From CALFXN01 sp937957815 (lineage in GTDB: Bacteria > Synergistota > Synergistia > Synergistales > Aminobacteriaceae): DNA of 62,681 bases. A program made the translations under genes and the position numbers. Of the stretch, positions 51,649-60,238 are shown in pieces. Under the pieces are notes generated by a model. It was not told the DNA's origin. It ran no database searches and saw nothing but the letters and a program-made list of their open reading frames with translations. The stretch lies in the NCBI GenBank assembly GCA_036788195.1, contig DAIQNX010000018.1, forward strand, positions 1-62,681, read 5' to 3'. How positions within the stretch are numbered: position 1 is the stretch's first letter; every line of letters begins with the position of its first letter.

Positions 51649-51657
51649 TGCTATAAT
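51649..51657 (+). promoter_or_regulatory. Promoter of the polysaccharide operon (extended -10)
   Basis: TGCTATAAT (51649-51657) is a perfect extended -10 element. The start would be near 51664. It is back to back with the grd promoter. No good -35 is seen. Confidence 0.7.
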
Positions 51658-51700
51658 CACGTTTGTTATGTACGTGGCCGACAGTGAGGTGGAATCCTTT

Positions 51701-51955
51701 TTGACACAGGAACGCTTTTTCGAAGGCATCGCCGAAATCCTCGAGGTCGACGCGGCTTCGCTTTCCGCGGAGACGAGATTCCGTGACGTCACGGACACGT
51801 GGTCCTCCATGACGGGGTTCGCCATGATCATTTTCCTTGAAGACTCTTTCGGAGTCTCGCTTGACCCCGACCATTTCACATCCCTCGATACTCTGGGAGA
51901 ACTCTATTCACTGGCGCTTCCCGACGCGCCCCTCAAAGCGAGCGGAGTGAAATGA
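51701..51955 (+). CDS. Acyl-carrier-protein-like protein 1
   Basis: The 84-residue, acidic, helical protein is ACP-like; the prosthetic-group serine is probably in DTWSSMTGFAMIIFLEDSFG (about residues 36-55). TTG at 51701 is chosen because GAGGTGG lies about eight bases upstream; an ATG at 51668 would be almost at the transcription start and has no ribosome-binding site. It overlaps the next gene as ATGA. It should carry a thioester-bound acyl group for the enzymes downstream. Confidence 0.82.
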   Translation: MTQERFFEGIAEILEVDAASLSAETRFRDVTDTWSSMTGFAMIIFLEDSFGVSLDPDHFTSLDTLGELYSLALPDAPLKASGVK

Positions 51956-52176
51956 ACCAAACGGAAGCCGTCATTCTGAAGGCCGTCGGAGAAATTCTCG
52001 AATGTCCCGTTTCATTGACGACGCTCAGAACCGACGTTCCCGAATGGACATCACTCAAGATGCTCCAGATTGTCATGGCCCTCGACGAACTGGGGATCAA
52101 CCTGCCGCTTGAAAAAATCGCGGATATCCGGGGCGTTTCCGACATGGTCGCGATGGCATCGGAGGAGTCCCGATGA
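51952..52176 (+). CDS. Acyl-carrier-protein-like protein 2
   Basis: The 74-residue carrier protein has the phosphopantetheine serine in PEWTSLKMLQIVMALDELGI (about residues 32-51) and a helical fold. The usual DSL is replaced by TSL, as often in specialised carriers. Start and end overlap its neighbours by four bases (ATGA). Two distinct carrier proteins in tandem suggest separate pools, for example one for glyceryl and one for another acyl group. Confidence 0.85.
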   Translation: MNQTEAVILKAVGEILECPVSLTTLRTDVPEWTSLKMLQIVMALDELGINLPLEKIADIRGVSDMVAMASEESR

Positions 52177-53234
52177 GAGCTTCGGTCCGAGGGGTTTCGG
52201 TTCTCGGCGTTTCGGCCTGTGTCCCCGAACGAGAAATCGACAACCGCGAATTCGGAAGATCGCTCTACGGCAAAGACGTCGAATCGGTCGTCGTCACAAC
52301 TGGCGTCGAGAAGAGGCGGATCGCCACGGAGGGAACGACGACGTCTCTCGATCTCTGCGTCGCCGCCGCGCGAGCCCTTTTCGAGAGAGAAGAATTGGCG
52401 CCTTCTTCCCTCGGCGGGATCGTGTTCGTCACGGAAAGTCCGGATTACCTGATGCCGAACGATGCGACGCAGGCACAGCGAATTCTCGGGCTCCCCGAGT
52501 CCTGTTTCGCATACGATGTCACCCTCGCGTGCTCGGGATATCCCTACGGCTTGTGGCTCTCCGCCATGTGCGCCCGTTCGACGGGAAAGCAGGTGCTTCT
52601 TCTCGACGGAGAGACGAATTCCCACTTCGCCTCGCCGTACGACAAGGCAACCGCTCTCCTGTTCGGCGACGCCGGAACGGCGACGATTCTCGCTCCCGAC
52701 GATTCCGCCGCCCCATGGTTCTTCGAGTTCAAAACCGACGGGACCGGCAGGGATGCCCTTCTCATTCCCGAGGGAGGCTACAGAAACAGGATCACGCCGG
52801 AAAGTTCCATCTACCGCAACTATCCTGACGGAGGCAACCGTCGCCCCATCGATATGCGGATGAACGGGATGGACGTATTCTCTTTCGTGGTACGGAACGT
52901 GCCGGGAACTATCGAGTCGCTGATGGAAGAACAGGAATCCACTCCTGAATCATTCGATTTCCTCGTCCTGCATCAGGCCAACAAGTTCATGATCAGGCAG
53001 ATTGCGAAAAAGCTCCGGTTCCCCGAAGAAAAGGTTCCGATCAGCATCGACCGGTTCGGAAACTCCAGTTCGGCGACGATTCCGCTGACCATTTGCGCGA
53101 ACCTGCGGGATCACATCTCCGAAGGCTCGAAACGGATGATTCTTTCCGGCTTCGGAGCGGGGCTCTCGATCGCGTCCGCGTCTCTCTCGATCGGACCGTG
53201 CGTCTGCCCGGGGGTCGTCGACTATGTGGAATGA
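52173..53234 (+). CDS. KAS III (FabH-like) ketoacyl-ACP synthase
   Basis: The 353-residue condensing enzyme has the KAS III triad Cys120 (YDVTLACSGYPYGL), His267 (LVLHQANKFM) and Asn297 (RFGNSSSATIPL). Start overlaps ACP 2 by four bases and the end overlaps the SDR gene by 11. In fatty-acid synthesis FabH condenses acyl-CoA with malonyl-ACP, but dedicated copies in natural-product and surface-glycan clusters act on special carriers. The setting here argues for the latter. Confidence 0.92.
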   Translation: MRASVRGVSVLGVSACVPEREIDNREFGRSLYGKDVESVVVTTGVEKRRIATEGTTTSLDLCVAAARALFEREELAPSSLGGIVFVTESPDYLMPNDATQAQRILGLPESCFAYDVTLACSGYPYGLWLSAMCARSTGKQVLLLDGETNSHFASPYDKATALLFGDAGTATILAPDDSAAPWFFEFKTDGTGRDALLIPEGGYRNRITPESSIYRNYPDGGNRRPIDMRMNGMDVFSFVVRNVPGTIESLMEEQESTPESFDFLVLHQANKFMIRQIAKKLRFPEEKVPISIDRFGNSSSATIPLTICANLRDHISEGSKRMILSGFGAGLSIASASLSIGPCVCPGVVDYVE

Positions 53235-53976
53235 CGGCTGGATCGTCGTTGCCGGAGCCTCGCGGGGCATCGGGCGTGCGCTCGCGCAGCGACTCGCAAG
53301 GGAAAACACTCGGGTCGTCCTCTCAGCGCGCGACGCCGCCGCGCTCGATGATGTCGCTGCGCTGTACGGACCGGAGCGCCGCCGGGTGATCCCGTGGGAT
53401 TTTTCCGTCCCCGAATCGCTCGAAGAATACGGGAAAAAGGTCCTCGAGACGGCCGGTCCCGTCTCCGGAATGGCGTACTGCGCCGGGAAGCAGAAGACGC
53501 TGCCGCTGAACATGTCGAAACCGGCGACGGCGAGGGACATATTCGATCTCAATACCTTCTCGGCAATCGAACTCGTTCGGGTGCTCTCGAAAAAGGAAAT
53601 CCTCAACCCGGGCGGAGCGTCGTTTGTTCTCATTTCGTCTCTCGCGGCGCACGAGGGAGCTGTCGGCAAGACGCTCTACGCGGCAAGCAAGGCGGCACTC
53701 GAAGGATTCGTCCCGCCTGCCGCCTCGGAACTGGCCCCGAAGCGCATACGTCTCAACTCGCTCGTGCTCGGCATTGTCACGACGGACATGTCGATGGAGT
53801 TCATCGGCAAAATGACGGCCGAACAGCGGAACGACATGGAATCCGGCTACCCTCTCGGCCTCGGAGAACCAAACGACGTCGCTTCGTTCATCCGGTTCCT
53901 TCTTTCGGACGAATCCCGCTGGATCACGGGACAGGCTTTCGTGGCCGACGGCGGACACTCGGCAAGGAAGGCGTGA
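53224..53976 (+). CDS. Short-chain dehydrogenase/reductase (FabG-like)
   Basis: The 250-residue protein is a classical SDR with the NAD(P) motif VVAGASRGIGRALAQRLA (residues 9-26), SSLAAHEGAVGKTLYAASKA with the catalytic Ser, YxxxK (about residues 139-158), and the C-terminal DESRWITGQAFVADGG loop. It would reduce a 3-ketoacyl thioester made by the KAS III, or oxidise a hydroxyl group. ATG at 53224 overlaps the KAS III end. Confidence 0.92.
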   Translation: MWNDGWIVVAGASRGIGRALAQRLARENTRVVLSARDAAALDDVAALYGPERRRVIPWDFSVPESLEEYGKKVLETAGPVSGMAYCAGKQKTLPLNMSKPATARDIFDLNTFSAIELVRVLSKKEILNPGGASFVLISSLAAHEGAVGKTLYAASKAALEGFVPPAASELAPKRIRLNSLVLGIVTTDMSMEFIGKMTAEQRNDMESGYPLGLGEPNDVASFIRFLLSDESRWITGQAFVADGGHSARKA

Positions 53977-53978
53977 CG

Positions 53979-54607
53979 ATGCGGGACATCGCCGTCTACG
54001 GCGCCGGCGGACTCGGTCGGGAAGTTCTCAGAATCGCCGAAGACATCAACGCGACAAAGGACGTCCGCGACCGGTGGCGTCTTCTGGGTTTTTTCGACGA
54101 CGGCATCCCCGAAGGGACACTGGTCGGAAAATATCCGGTTCTGGGCGGACTCCACCGGTTGCAATCGTGGGCGACACCTGTGGATGTCGCCTTCGGAATC
54201 GCCGCGCCGGATATCAAGAAACGACTCGTCGAAGCGCTCGCCGGCAATCCGGACCTTTCGTACCCCGTTCTGTGTCATCCGCTCGCTTCGGTCGCATCCG
54301 ACGCAACGCTTTCACCGGGCGTCGTCGTCGCACAGTTCGCTTTCGTCTCGCTCGAATCGACCCTCTCCCCCTTCGTCTTCCTGAATACCGGAGCGCAGGT
54401 GGGGCATGACTGTCGCGTCGGACGGTACGCTTCAGTGATGCCGTCGGTCAACATCTCGGGGAACGTTTCAGTGGGCGACGCGGCCTTCCTCGGCGTCAAG
54501 GCGACGATTCTTCAGGGATTGTCCGTCGGAGAAGGCGCGACCGTCGGGGCCGGAAGCCTCGTCATTTCCGACGTCCCCGCGGGATGCACCGTTCTCGGGA
54601 ACCCGGC
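53979..54607 (+). CDS. PglD/NeuD-like sugar acyltransferase, cut by the scaffold gap
   Basis: The visible 209 residues have the PglD N-terminal Rossmann-like domain (AVYGAGGLGREVLRIAEDIN) and a left-handed beta-helix with hexapeptide repeats (HPLASVASDATLSPGVVVAQ; GHDCRVGRYASVMPSVNISG; VKATILQGLSVGEGATVGAG), ending VLGNPA just before the N run. Only a few C-terminal residues are missing. Relatives N- or O-acylate amino sugars using acetyl-CoA; here an ACP-bound acyl donor is possible. ATG at 53979 is two bases after the SDR stop. Confidence 0.9.
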
Positions 54608-54707
54608 NNNNNNNNNNNNNNNNNNNNNNNNNNNNNNNNNNNNNNNNNNNNNNNNNNNNNNNNNNNNNNNNNNNNNNNNNNNNNNNNNNNNNNNNNNNNN
54701 NNNNNNN
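54608..54707. other. Scaffold gap of 100 N
   Basis: Exactly 100 N, the usual placeholder length, so the real distance is unknown. It removes the end of the acyltransferase gene and the start of the FkbH-like gene. Frame continuity across it is accidental. Confidence 0.99.
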
Positions 54708-56018
54708 ATCGAGGAAACGCTGCGTTCCCGCTGGAGGGAAGGCCTGGACAGAGCGGCCCTTCCGGCGCTGGACCTCTCGGAGATCGTCGCGACGCTCGGA
54801 CGGTCGCAGTGCTACAGCCCGAAGATGTGGTATCTCGGCGGACTTCGCTTCTCGCAGCCGGGGGAACGCGCCATCGTCAGGGAACTCCGAAGGATTCGGA
54901 ACGCCCTCGCCGGATCAAGAAAAAAGCTTCTCGCCCTCGATCTCGACAACACGCTCTGGGGCGGCGTCGTCGGTGAAGACGGCGTCGGTGGGCTGGACCT
55001 CGCTCCGACCGGATCGGGCGCACGATATTACGATTTCCAGAAGCGCGTCAGGGACCTCCGGAATATGGGCGTCCTGCTCGCCGTCGTCTCGAAGAACACC
55101 GCGCAGGACGCCCTCGACGCGATCCGCACCCACCCGTACATGCTGCTTCGCGAGGACGACTTCGTCTCCCTGATGATCAACTGGCAGCCGAAGCCCGAGA
55201 ATCTCCGGCAGATCGCGGCGACGCTCAACATCGGACTCGACTCCTTCGTGTTCATCGACGACAGCCCGATCGAACGCGAGGCCGTCCGGACGGCGCTTCC
55301 AGAGGTCGCCGTTCCGGACTTCCCTTCCGACACGAGCACGCTCGAATCGTTCATCTCGGATATGAGCCGGGATTTCTTTCTGCTCCCCAGGGCGACGGAC
55401 GAAGACGCGGACAAGACTGAAATGTACAGGGCCGAAGCGAAACGCGAGGGCGAAAAGACAAACTTCGGCACGCTCGAAGACTTCCTCGCCTCTCTCGACA
55501 TGGAGCTCACCCTCTCTCCCCTTTCGGCGCGCGACATCCTGCGAGCGGCGCAGCTCACGCAGAAGACGAACCAGTTCAACACGACGACCCGGCGCTATAC
55601 GGAGGCCGATCTCGCCCGGATGTCGGCCGATCCGTCATGGTTCATCCGGATCGGCTCCCTCAGGGATCGTTTCGGCGACCTCGGACAGATCCTCCTCCTG
55701 ATCGCGCGTATCGAAGGGGAAAAGGCGACGATCGACACATTCCTGATGAGCTGCCGAACCATGGGGCGGGGAGTCGAGAACGCTGCCGTCGCCGAAATCG
55801 AAAGTGAACTCGAAGAAAACGGAGTCGATCGCATCGAGGCGATCTACATCCCAACCCCGAAAAACTCGCCCGTCGCCGACCTGTGGCCGCGGATGGGGTA
55901 CGTTCCCGTGTCCGGTTCCGGCGACGGACGACGATACGTCCGCGACCTTCGTGAAACAGTCGACGAATCAGGGGCGGACGTCCGGCGTCCGACAAGCATC
56001 CGCATCCTCCGTTCATGA
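54708..56018 (+). CDS. FkbH-like HAD-superfamily protein, 5' end in the gap
   Basis: The visible 436 residues have the HAD-IIIC domain typical of FkbH proteins: LLALDLDNTLWGGVVGEDGV (about residue 75 of the visible part), SKNTAQDALDAI, and SFVFIDDSPIEREAVRTALP, followed by an acetyltransferase-like C-terminal domain (DRFGDLGQILLLIARI, FLMSCRTMGRGVENAAV). Known relatives take a glyceryl group from 1,3-bisphosphoglycerate and load it on a carrier protein. Full-length proteins are often 550-650 residues, so about 100-200 N-terminal residues are missing. ATGA overlap links it to the glycosyltransferase. Confidence 0.9.
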   Translation: MEETLRSRWREGLDRAALPALDLSEIVATLGRSQCYSPKMWYLGGLRFSQPGERAIVRELRRIRNALAGSRKKLLALDLDNTLWGGVVGEDGVGGLDLAPTGSGARYYDFQKRVRDLRNMGVLLAVVSKNTAQDALDAIRTHPYMLLREDDFVSLMINWQPKPENLRQIAATLNIGLDSFVFIDDSPIEREAVRTALPEVAVPDFPSDTSTLESFISDMSRDFFLLPRATDEDADKTEMYRAEAKREGEKTNFGTLEDFLASLDMELTLSPLSARDILRAAQLTQKTNQFNTTTRRYTEADLARMSADPSWFIRIGSLRDRFGDLGQILLLIARIEGEKATIDTFLMSCRTMGRGVENAAVAEIESELEENGVDRIEAIYIPTPKNSPVADLWPRMGYVPVSGSGDGRRYVRDLRETVDESGADVRRPTSIRILRS

Positions 56019-57256
56019 AAATCCTCCTGATAACGCAATGGTTCACCCCGGAACCCGACTTCAAGGGCCTGCCGTTCGCCCGCGAACTTCTGCGGCGGGG
56101 GCATGACGTTCAGGTGATCACGGGCTTCCCGAACTACCCCGGCGGACATCTCTACCCGGGATACCGGATCCGATGGCGGCAGCGGGAATGCCTCGACGGC
56201 GTCCCCGTGCTTCGCGTTCCGCTCTACCCGAGCCACGACCGGTCGAAATTCGGCCGCGCTGCGAACTATCTCTCCTTTTTCGTATCGGCGTCGATCCTCG
56301 GCGGAACGATGACCCGGAAGCCGGACGTCATCTACGCCTACCATCCGCCTCTCACGACCGGACTCGCTGCGGCGGTCATCGGCGCATTCGAGCGGGTTCC
56401 GTTCGTTCTGGACATCCAGGACATGTGGCCCGATACGATCGCCGCGACCGGAATGCTCTCGAACCATCGCCTCCTTCGTTCGATCGGAAGAACCTGCCGG
56501 TACGCGTATCGGAAGGCCGCCGCTATAACGGTCCTTTCGCCGGGATTCAAAAAGCTCCTGATCTCGCGAGGAGTTCAGGAAGAAAAGATCCGCGTCGTTT
56601 TCAACTGGACCGACGAGCACGCACACTCGCCTCGTCCGCGAAACGCGGAATTCGCCCGTTCCCTCGGCCTGCCGGACGACAGGTTCATCGTCATGTTCGC
56701 AGGGACGATGGGGCGGGCCCAGGCGCTCGATACCGTACTCGACGCCGCGAAGATCGTCGCCGCGAAAGCTCCGGACGTCCTCTTCGCTTTCGTCGGCAGC
56801 GGCGTCGAGAGTGAACGGCTCAGGACTCTGGCATCCGCATTGGCAGAAACGACCGGCAATGTCCGTTTCATTCCCCGCCAGCCGATGTCCGTCATGGGAG
56901 ATGTCCTCGCCTGCGCCGACGCTCTTCTCGTCCACCTCAGAAACGATCCCCTCTTCCGCGTCACGATTCCGTCGAAAACGCAGGCATATATGGCCGTCGG
57001 AAAACCGATCCTCATGGGAGTCGAGGGAGACGCTGCGGAGCTCGTCCGCAAAGCAAACGCGGGAATCTGTTTTCATCCCGAAGACGCGGAGGGTCTCGCA
57101 CGGGCGACCCTGACCCTTCGGGGAATGAGCGCCGACGCGCGCGCCGCTCTCGGAGAAAACGGCAGACAGTTCTACGAAAAAGAGCTATCATTTTCTGCTG
57201 GAGTGACAGTTTTCGAGACTCTCTTCGCATCGCTGGCGTCTCGTCCTCGACTGTAA
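56015..57256 (+). CDS. Glycosyltransferase family 4, WbuB-like
   Basis: The 413-residue GT-B enzyme resembles WbuB-type L-fucosaminyl-transferases. KILLITQWFTPEPDFKGLPF at the N-terminus, PFVLDIQDMWPDTIAATGML (about residues 128-147) and the late IPSKTQAYMAVGKPILMGVE nucleotide-sugar site are visible. It should transfer an L-amino sugar to a lipid-linked glycan on the inner face of the membrane, which fits the L-sugar genes downstream. The ATG overlaps the FkbH-like stop. Confidence 0.9.
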   Translation: MKILLITQWFTPEPDFKGLPFARELLRRGHDVQVITGFPNYPGGHLYPGYRIRWRQRECLDGVPVLRVPLYPSHDRSKFGRAANYLSFFVSASILGGTMTRKPDVIYAYHPPLTTGLAAAVIGAFERVPFVLDIQDMWPDTIAATGMLSNHRLLRSIGRTCRYAYRKAAAITVLSPGFKKLLISRGVQEEKIRVVFNWTDEHAHSPRPRNAEFARSLGLPDDRFIVMFAGTMGRAQALDTVLDAAKIVAAKAPDVLFAFVGSGVESERLRTLASALAETTGNVRFIPRQPMSVMGDVLACADALLVHLRNDPLFRVTIPSKTQAYMAVGKPILMGVEGDAAELVRKANAGICFHPEDAEGLARATLTLRGMSADARAALGENGRQFYEKELSFSAGVTVFETLFASLASRPRL

Positions 57257-57321
57257 GCCTTGAGAAAACACTCCATTCCACAAAAACAGCAAACGGGAAT
57301 TCCCGCATGGAGGGAAAAATC

Positions 57322-58254
57322 ATGAAACACTGCGTCGTCACCGGAGGAGCCGGTTTCATCGGGTCGAACATCGTCGGGGCGCTTCTGCGCGACGGAGTCC
57401 GTGTTACGGTCCTCGACAATCTCTCGTCCGGCTACGAGTCGAACCTGCTCCCTTTCCCGGACGTCCGTTTCGTCCGAGGAGACGTCCGCGACCCCGAGGC
57501 TGTCGGAAGCGCGCTTGAAGGCGCCGATGTCGTCTTCCACCTCGCGGCGTCCGTCGGGAACAAACGATCGATCGACGATCCCGTGACCGATGCGGAAATC
57601 AACGTCCTCGGAACCATCCGCGTCCTCGAGGCCGCGAGGAAATACGGCGTCGAAAAGGTCGTCGTCTCGTCCTCGGCGGGTATCTTCGGCGAGCTCAAGA
57701 CGCTCCCGATCCGCGAAGACCACCAGGTCGAACCGGACTCCCCCTACGGCTGCACCAAACTCTGCCAGGAAAAGCTCTGTCTCGCCTACGCGAAATTGTA
57801 CGGCATCGACGCGGTCGCACTTCGCTACTTCAACGTCTACGGCCCGAACCAGCGCTTCGACGCATACGGAAACGTCATCCCGATCTTCGCGTTTCAAATG
57901 CTCCGCGGCGAACCGATCACGATCTTCGGCGACGGCGAACAGACGCGCGACTTCATCCACGTGGACGACATCGTCCAGGCGAACATCAGAGCCGCCCGAA
58001 CTCCCTCCGTAACGGGGGCCTACAATATCGCGAGCGCGTCGCGCATCACGATCAACGAACTCGTCCGTCTCCTCGAACTCTCCTCTGGAATCACGCCGAT
58101 GGTCTCTCACGGTCCTGAACGCCCCGGCGACGTACGGCACAGCCTCGCAGACATATCGAAAGCGCAGGCCGCCTTCGGGTTCTCCCCGACCATCGGCCTC
58201 GAAGAGGGTCTTCGCGACTATATGCGGTGGGCCAGACAGGAGGCGGCCCGATGA
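57322..58254 (+). CDS. UDP-sugar 4-epimerase-like NAD-dependent epimerase/dehydratase
   Basis: The 310-residue extended SDR has the NAD motif VVTGGAGFIGSNIVGALL and catalytic YxxxK in SPYGCTKLCQEK (about residue 145), and ALRYFNVYGPNQRF (about 170-183). ATG at 57322 follows GGAGGGAAAA. It is closest to UDP-glucose or UDP-GlcNAc 4-epimerases (WbpP type). It may supply a second hexosamine for the repeat unit. Confidence 0.88.
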   Translation: MKHCVVTGGAGFIGSNIVGALLRDGVRVTVLDNLSSGYESNLLPFPDVRFVRGDVRDPEAVGSALEGADVVFHLAASVGNKRSIDDPVTDAEINVLGTIRVLEAARKYGVEKVVVSSSAGIFGELKTLPIREDHQVEPDSPYGCTKLCQEKLCLAYAKLYGIDAVALRYFNVYGPNQRFDAYGNVIPIFAFQMLRGEPITIFGDGEQTRDFIHVDDIVQANIRAARTPSVTGAYNIASASRITINELVRLLELSSGITPMVSHGPERPGDVRHSLADISKAQAAFGFSPTIGLEEGLRDYMRWARQEAAR

Positions 58255-59180
58255 CACAGCGAATACTGGTTCTCGGCGGAACGGGAATGGTGGGGCACAA
58301 GATGTTCGAGGTTCTCTCGAAGAGACAGGATCTCGACGTCTGGGCGACGTGCCGAAACCAATCGGAGATCCCCGGCACATTCCCGCGTCATCTGGTCCGG
58401 AAGATGCGTCCGCACGTCGACGCCGACAACTTCGACACCATCATCCGGGCGCTCGCGTCGCTTCAGCCGGACGTCGTCATCAACTGCATCGGGCTGATCA
58501 AGCAGCTTTCCGGCGCCCAGGACCCGCTGACATCCATCACGGTGAACTCGCAGCTTCCACACAGGATCTCGCTCGTCTGCAGGACAGCCGGCGCGCGCCT
58601 GATCCACCTCGGAACGGACTGCGTCTTCGACGGATCGAAGGGATCGTACCGCGAAGACGACCCCTCGGACGCGAAGGACCTCTACGGGCGGACGAAATAC
58701 CTCGGGGAGGTCTACTACGAGCCTCATTGCGTCACGTTGCGCACGTCGATCATCGGACACGAGATCAAGGGAATGCTCTCGCTCGTCGAATGGTTCATGG
58801 CCCAGAGGGGAACGGTGAAGGGATACACGAAGGCCATCTACTCCGGGCTGACGACCGTCGAACTCGCGCGGGTCGTCGCCGACTACGTCCTCCCCAATCC
58901 CCAACTGACCGGGCTCTACCACCTCTCGGTCGATCCGATCTCGAAACACGACCTCCTCGGACGCATCGCGGAGACCTACGGGAAGAAAATAACCGTCGTC
59001 GCGGACGACGCCGTCGCAATCGACCGATCGCTCGACTCGACGAGATTCCGGCGGGCGACCGGCTATGCCCCCGACGACTGGACCGGACTCGTACGCGACA
59101 TGTACAATGACTACGCGTCGTGTCCGTACTACAGGACCTACGACGACACCGAACCGCTGAAAGGATCCGTGAACCGATGA
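58251..59180 (+). CDS. RmlD-like sugar-nucleotide reductase
   Basis: The 309-residue SDR has LVLGGTGMVGHKMFEVLSKR at the N-terminus, RLIHLGTDCVFDGSKGSYRE and YGRTKYLGEVYYE (YxxxK). It is related to the reductases (WbvR/RmlD-like) of L-amino-sugar pathways. CapF/FnlB enzymes of UDP-L-FucNAc synthesis are longer and carry a C-terminal cupin, which is absent here, so UDP-L-QuiNAc type chemistry is more likely. ATGA overlaps join it to both neighbours. Confidence 0.87.
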   Translation: MTQRILVLGGTGMVGHKMFEVLSKRQDLDVWATCRNQSEIPGTFPRHLVRKMRPHVDADNFDTIIRALASLQPDVVINCIGLIKQLSGAQDPLTSITVNSQLPHRISLVCRTAGARLIHLGTDCVFDGSKGSYREDDPSDAKDLYGRTKYLGEVYYEPHCVTLRTSIIGHEIKGMLSLVEWFMAQRGTVKGYTKAIYSGLTTVELARVVADYVLPNPQLTGLYHLSVDPISKHDLLGRIAETYGKKITVVADDAVAIDRSLDSTRFRRATGYAPDDWTGLVRDMYNDYASCPYYRTYDDTEPLKGSVNR

Positions 59181-60238
59181 TCTTTCAGGACAAACGCGTC
59201 CTCGTCACGGGAGGGACCGGTTCCCTCGGAAAGGTGCTGACGCGCCGGCTGCTCTCCGGAGCGCACGGCACACCGGCGAAGGTCGTCATCTTCTCGCGCG
59301 ACGAGGCCAAGCAGCACTACATGCGCGTCGAATACCAGCAGCGCGCGCGGGCGACCGACGAAATCATCTACGACAACTTCCGGCAGCTCCTCGAGTTCCG
59401 CATCGGGGACGTCCGCCGCTACGACAGCATCCTCCCGGCGGTCCGAGACGCCGACATCATCATCAACGCCGCCGCGCTCAAGCAGGTTCCGAGCTGCGAA
59501 TATTTCCCATACGAAGCCGTCCTCACGAACATCGCTGGCGCGGAAAACATCGTCCGTTCCATCCGGGAGCACGGACTTCGCGTGGAAACCGTCGTCGGCG
59601 TCTCGACCGACAAGGCGTGCAAACCCGTCAACGTCATGGGTATGACGAAGGCTGTCCAGGAACGCGTCTTCATCGCGGCGAACATCCTGACCCCCGGTAC
59701 GCGATTCATCTGCGTCCGCTACGGAAACGTTCTCGCCTCGCGCGGATCGGTCATCCCGCTCTTCCACGAGCAGATCGCGCACGGCGGCCCAATCACCGTC
59801 ACGACGCCCGACATGACGCGCTTCCTGCTCCCGCTCGAACGCGCCGTGGACACCATCGTCGAGGCCATCGGGAACGCGCGCCGCGGCGAGACCTACATCC
59901 CGAGGATTCCGTCCTCCCGCGTCATGGATATCGCGACGACGCTCGTCGGCGACAAGGACATTCCGATCGTCGTCACGGGCATCCGCCCCGGCGAGAAGAT
60001 CCACGAAATCATGGTGTCCGAAGAGGAAGGCACGAGAACGATCGAACGGAACGGGTACTACGTCATCCGCCCGATGCTGCCGGAAATCGACGGAAGCGAC
60101 CTCGATGGTTCGGCACTCGGCCGGGAGTACAGCTCGGGCGACTTCGTCATGACGCCTGAGGAAACGAAAGCCCTGCTCGTCTCACAGCGCCTCATGCCCG
60201 GAGACTCGCTCACGTTCGACGGAGAGTTCCTTCGATGA
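59177..60238 (+). CDS. CapE/FnlA/WbjB-like UDP-GlcNAc 4,6-dehydratase/5-epimerase
   Basis: The 353-residue protein has VLVTGGTGSLGKVLTRRLL (residues 7-25), INAAALKQVPSCEYFPYEAV (about 96-115) and STDKACKPVNVMGMTKAVQE, where Met and Lys take the place of YxxxK, as in inverting dehydratases. It starts the UDP-L-amino-sugar pathway by dehydrating UDP-GlcNAc and inverting C5. It overlaps the genes on both sides by four bases. Confidence 0.93.
   Translation: MIFQDKRVLVTGGTGSLGKVLTRRLLSGAHGTPAKVVIFSRDEAKQHYMRVEYQQRARATDEIIYDNFRQLLEFRIGDVRRYDSILPAVRDADIIINAAALKQVPSCEYFPYEAVLTNIAGAENIVRSIREHGLRVETVVGVSTDKACKPVNVMGMTKAVQERVFIAANILTPGTRFICVRYGNVLASRGSVIPLFHEQIAHGGPITVTTPDMTRFLLPLERAVDTIVEAIGNARRGETYIPRIPSSRVMDIATTLVGDKDIPIVVTGIRPGEKIHEIMVSEEEGTRTIERNGYYVIRPMLPEIDGSDLDGSALGREYSSGDFVMTPEETKALLVSQRLMPGDSLTFDGEFLR

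Noticed and set aside
53394..56018. Single 874-residue fusion across the N run
   Set aside because: The N run keeps the frame by chance; the two ends belong to an acyltransferase and an FkbH-like protein.
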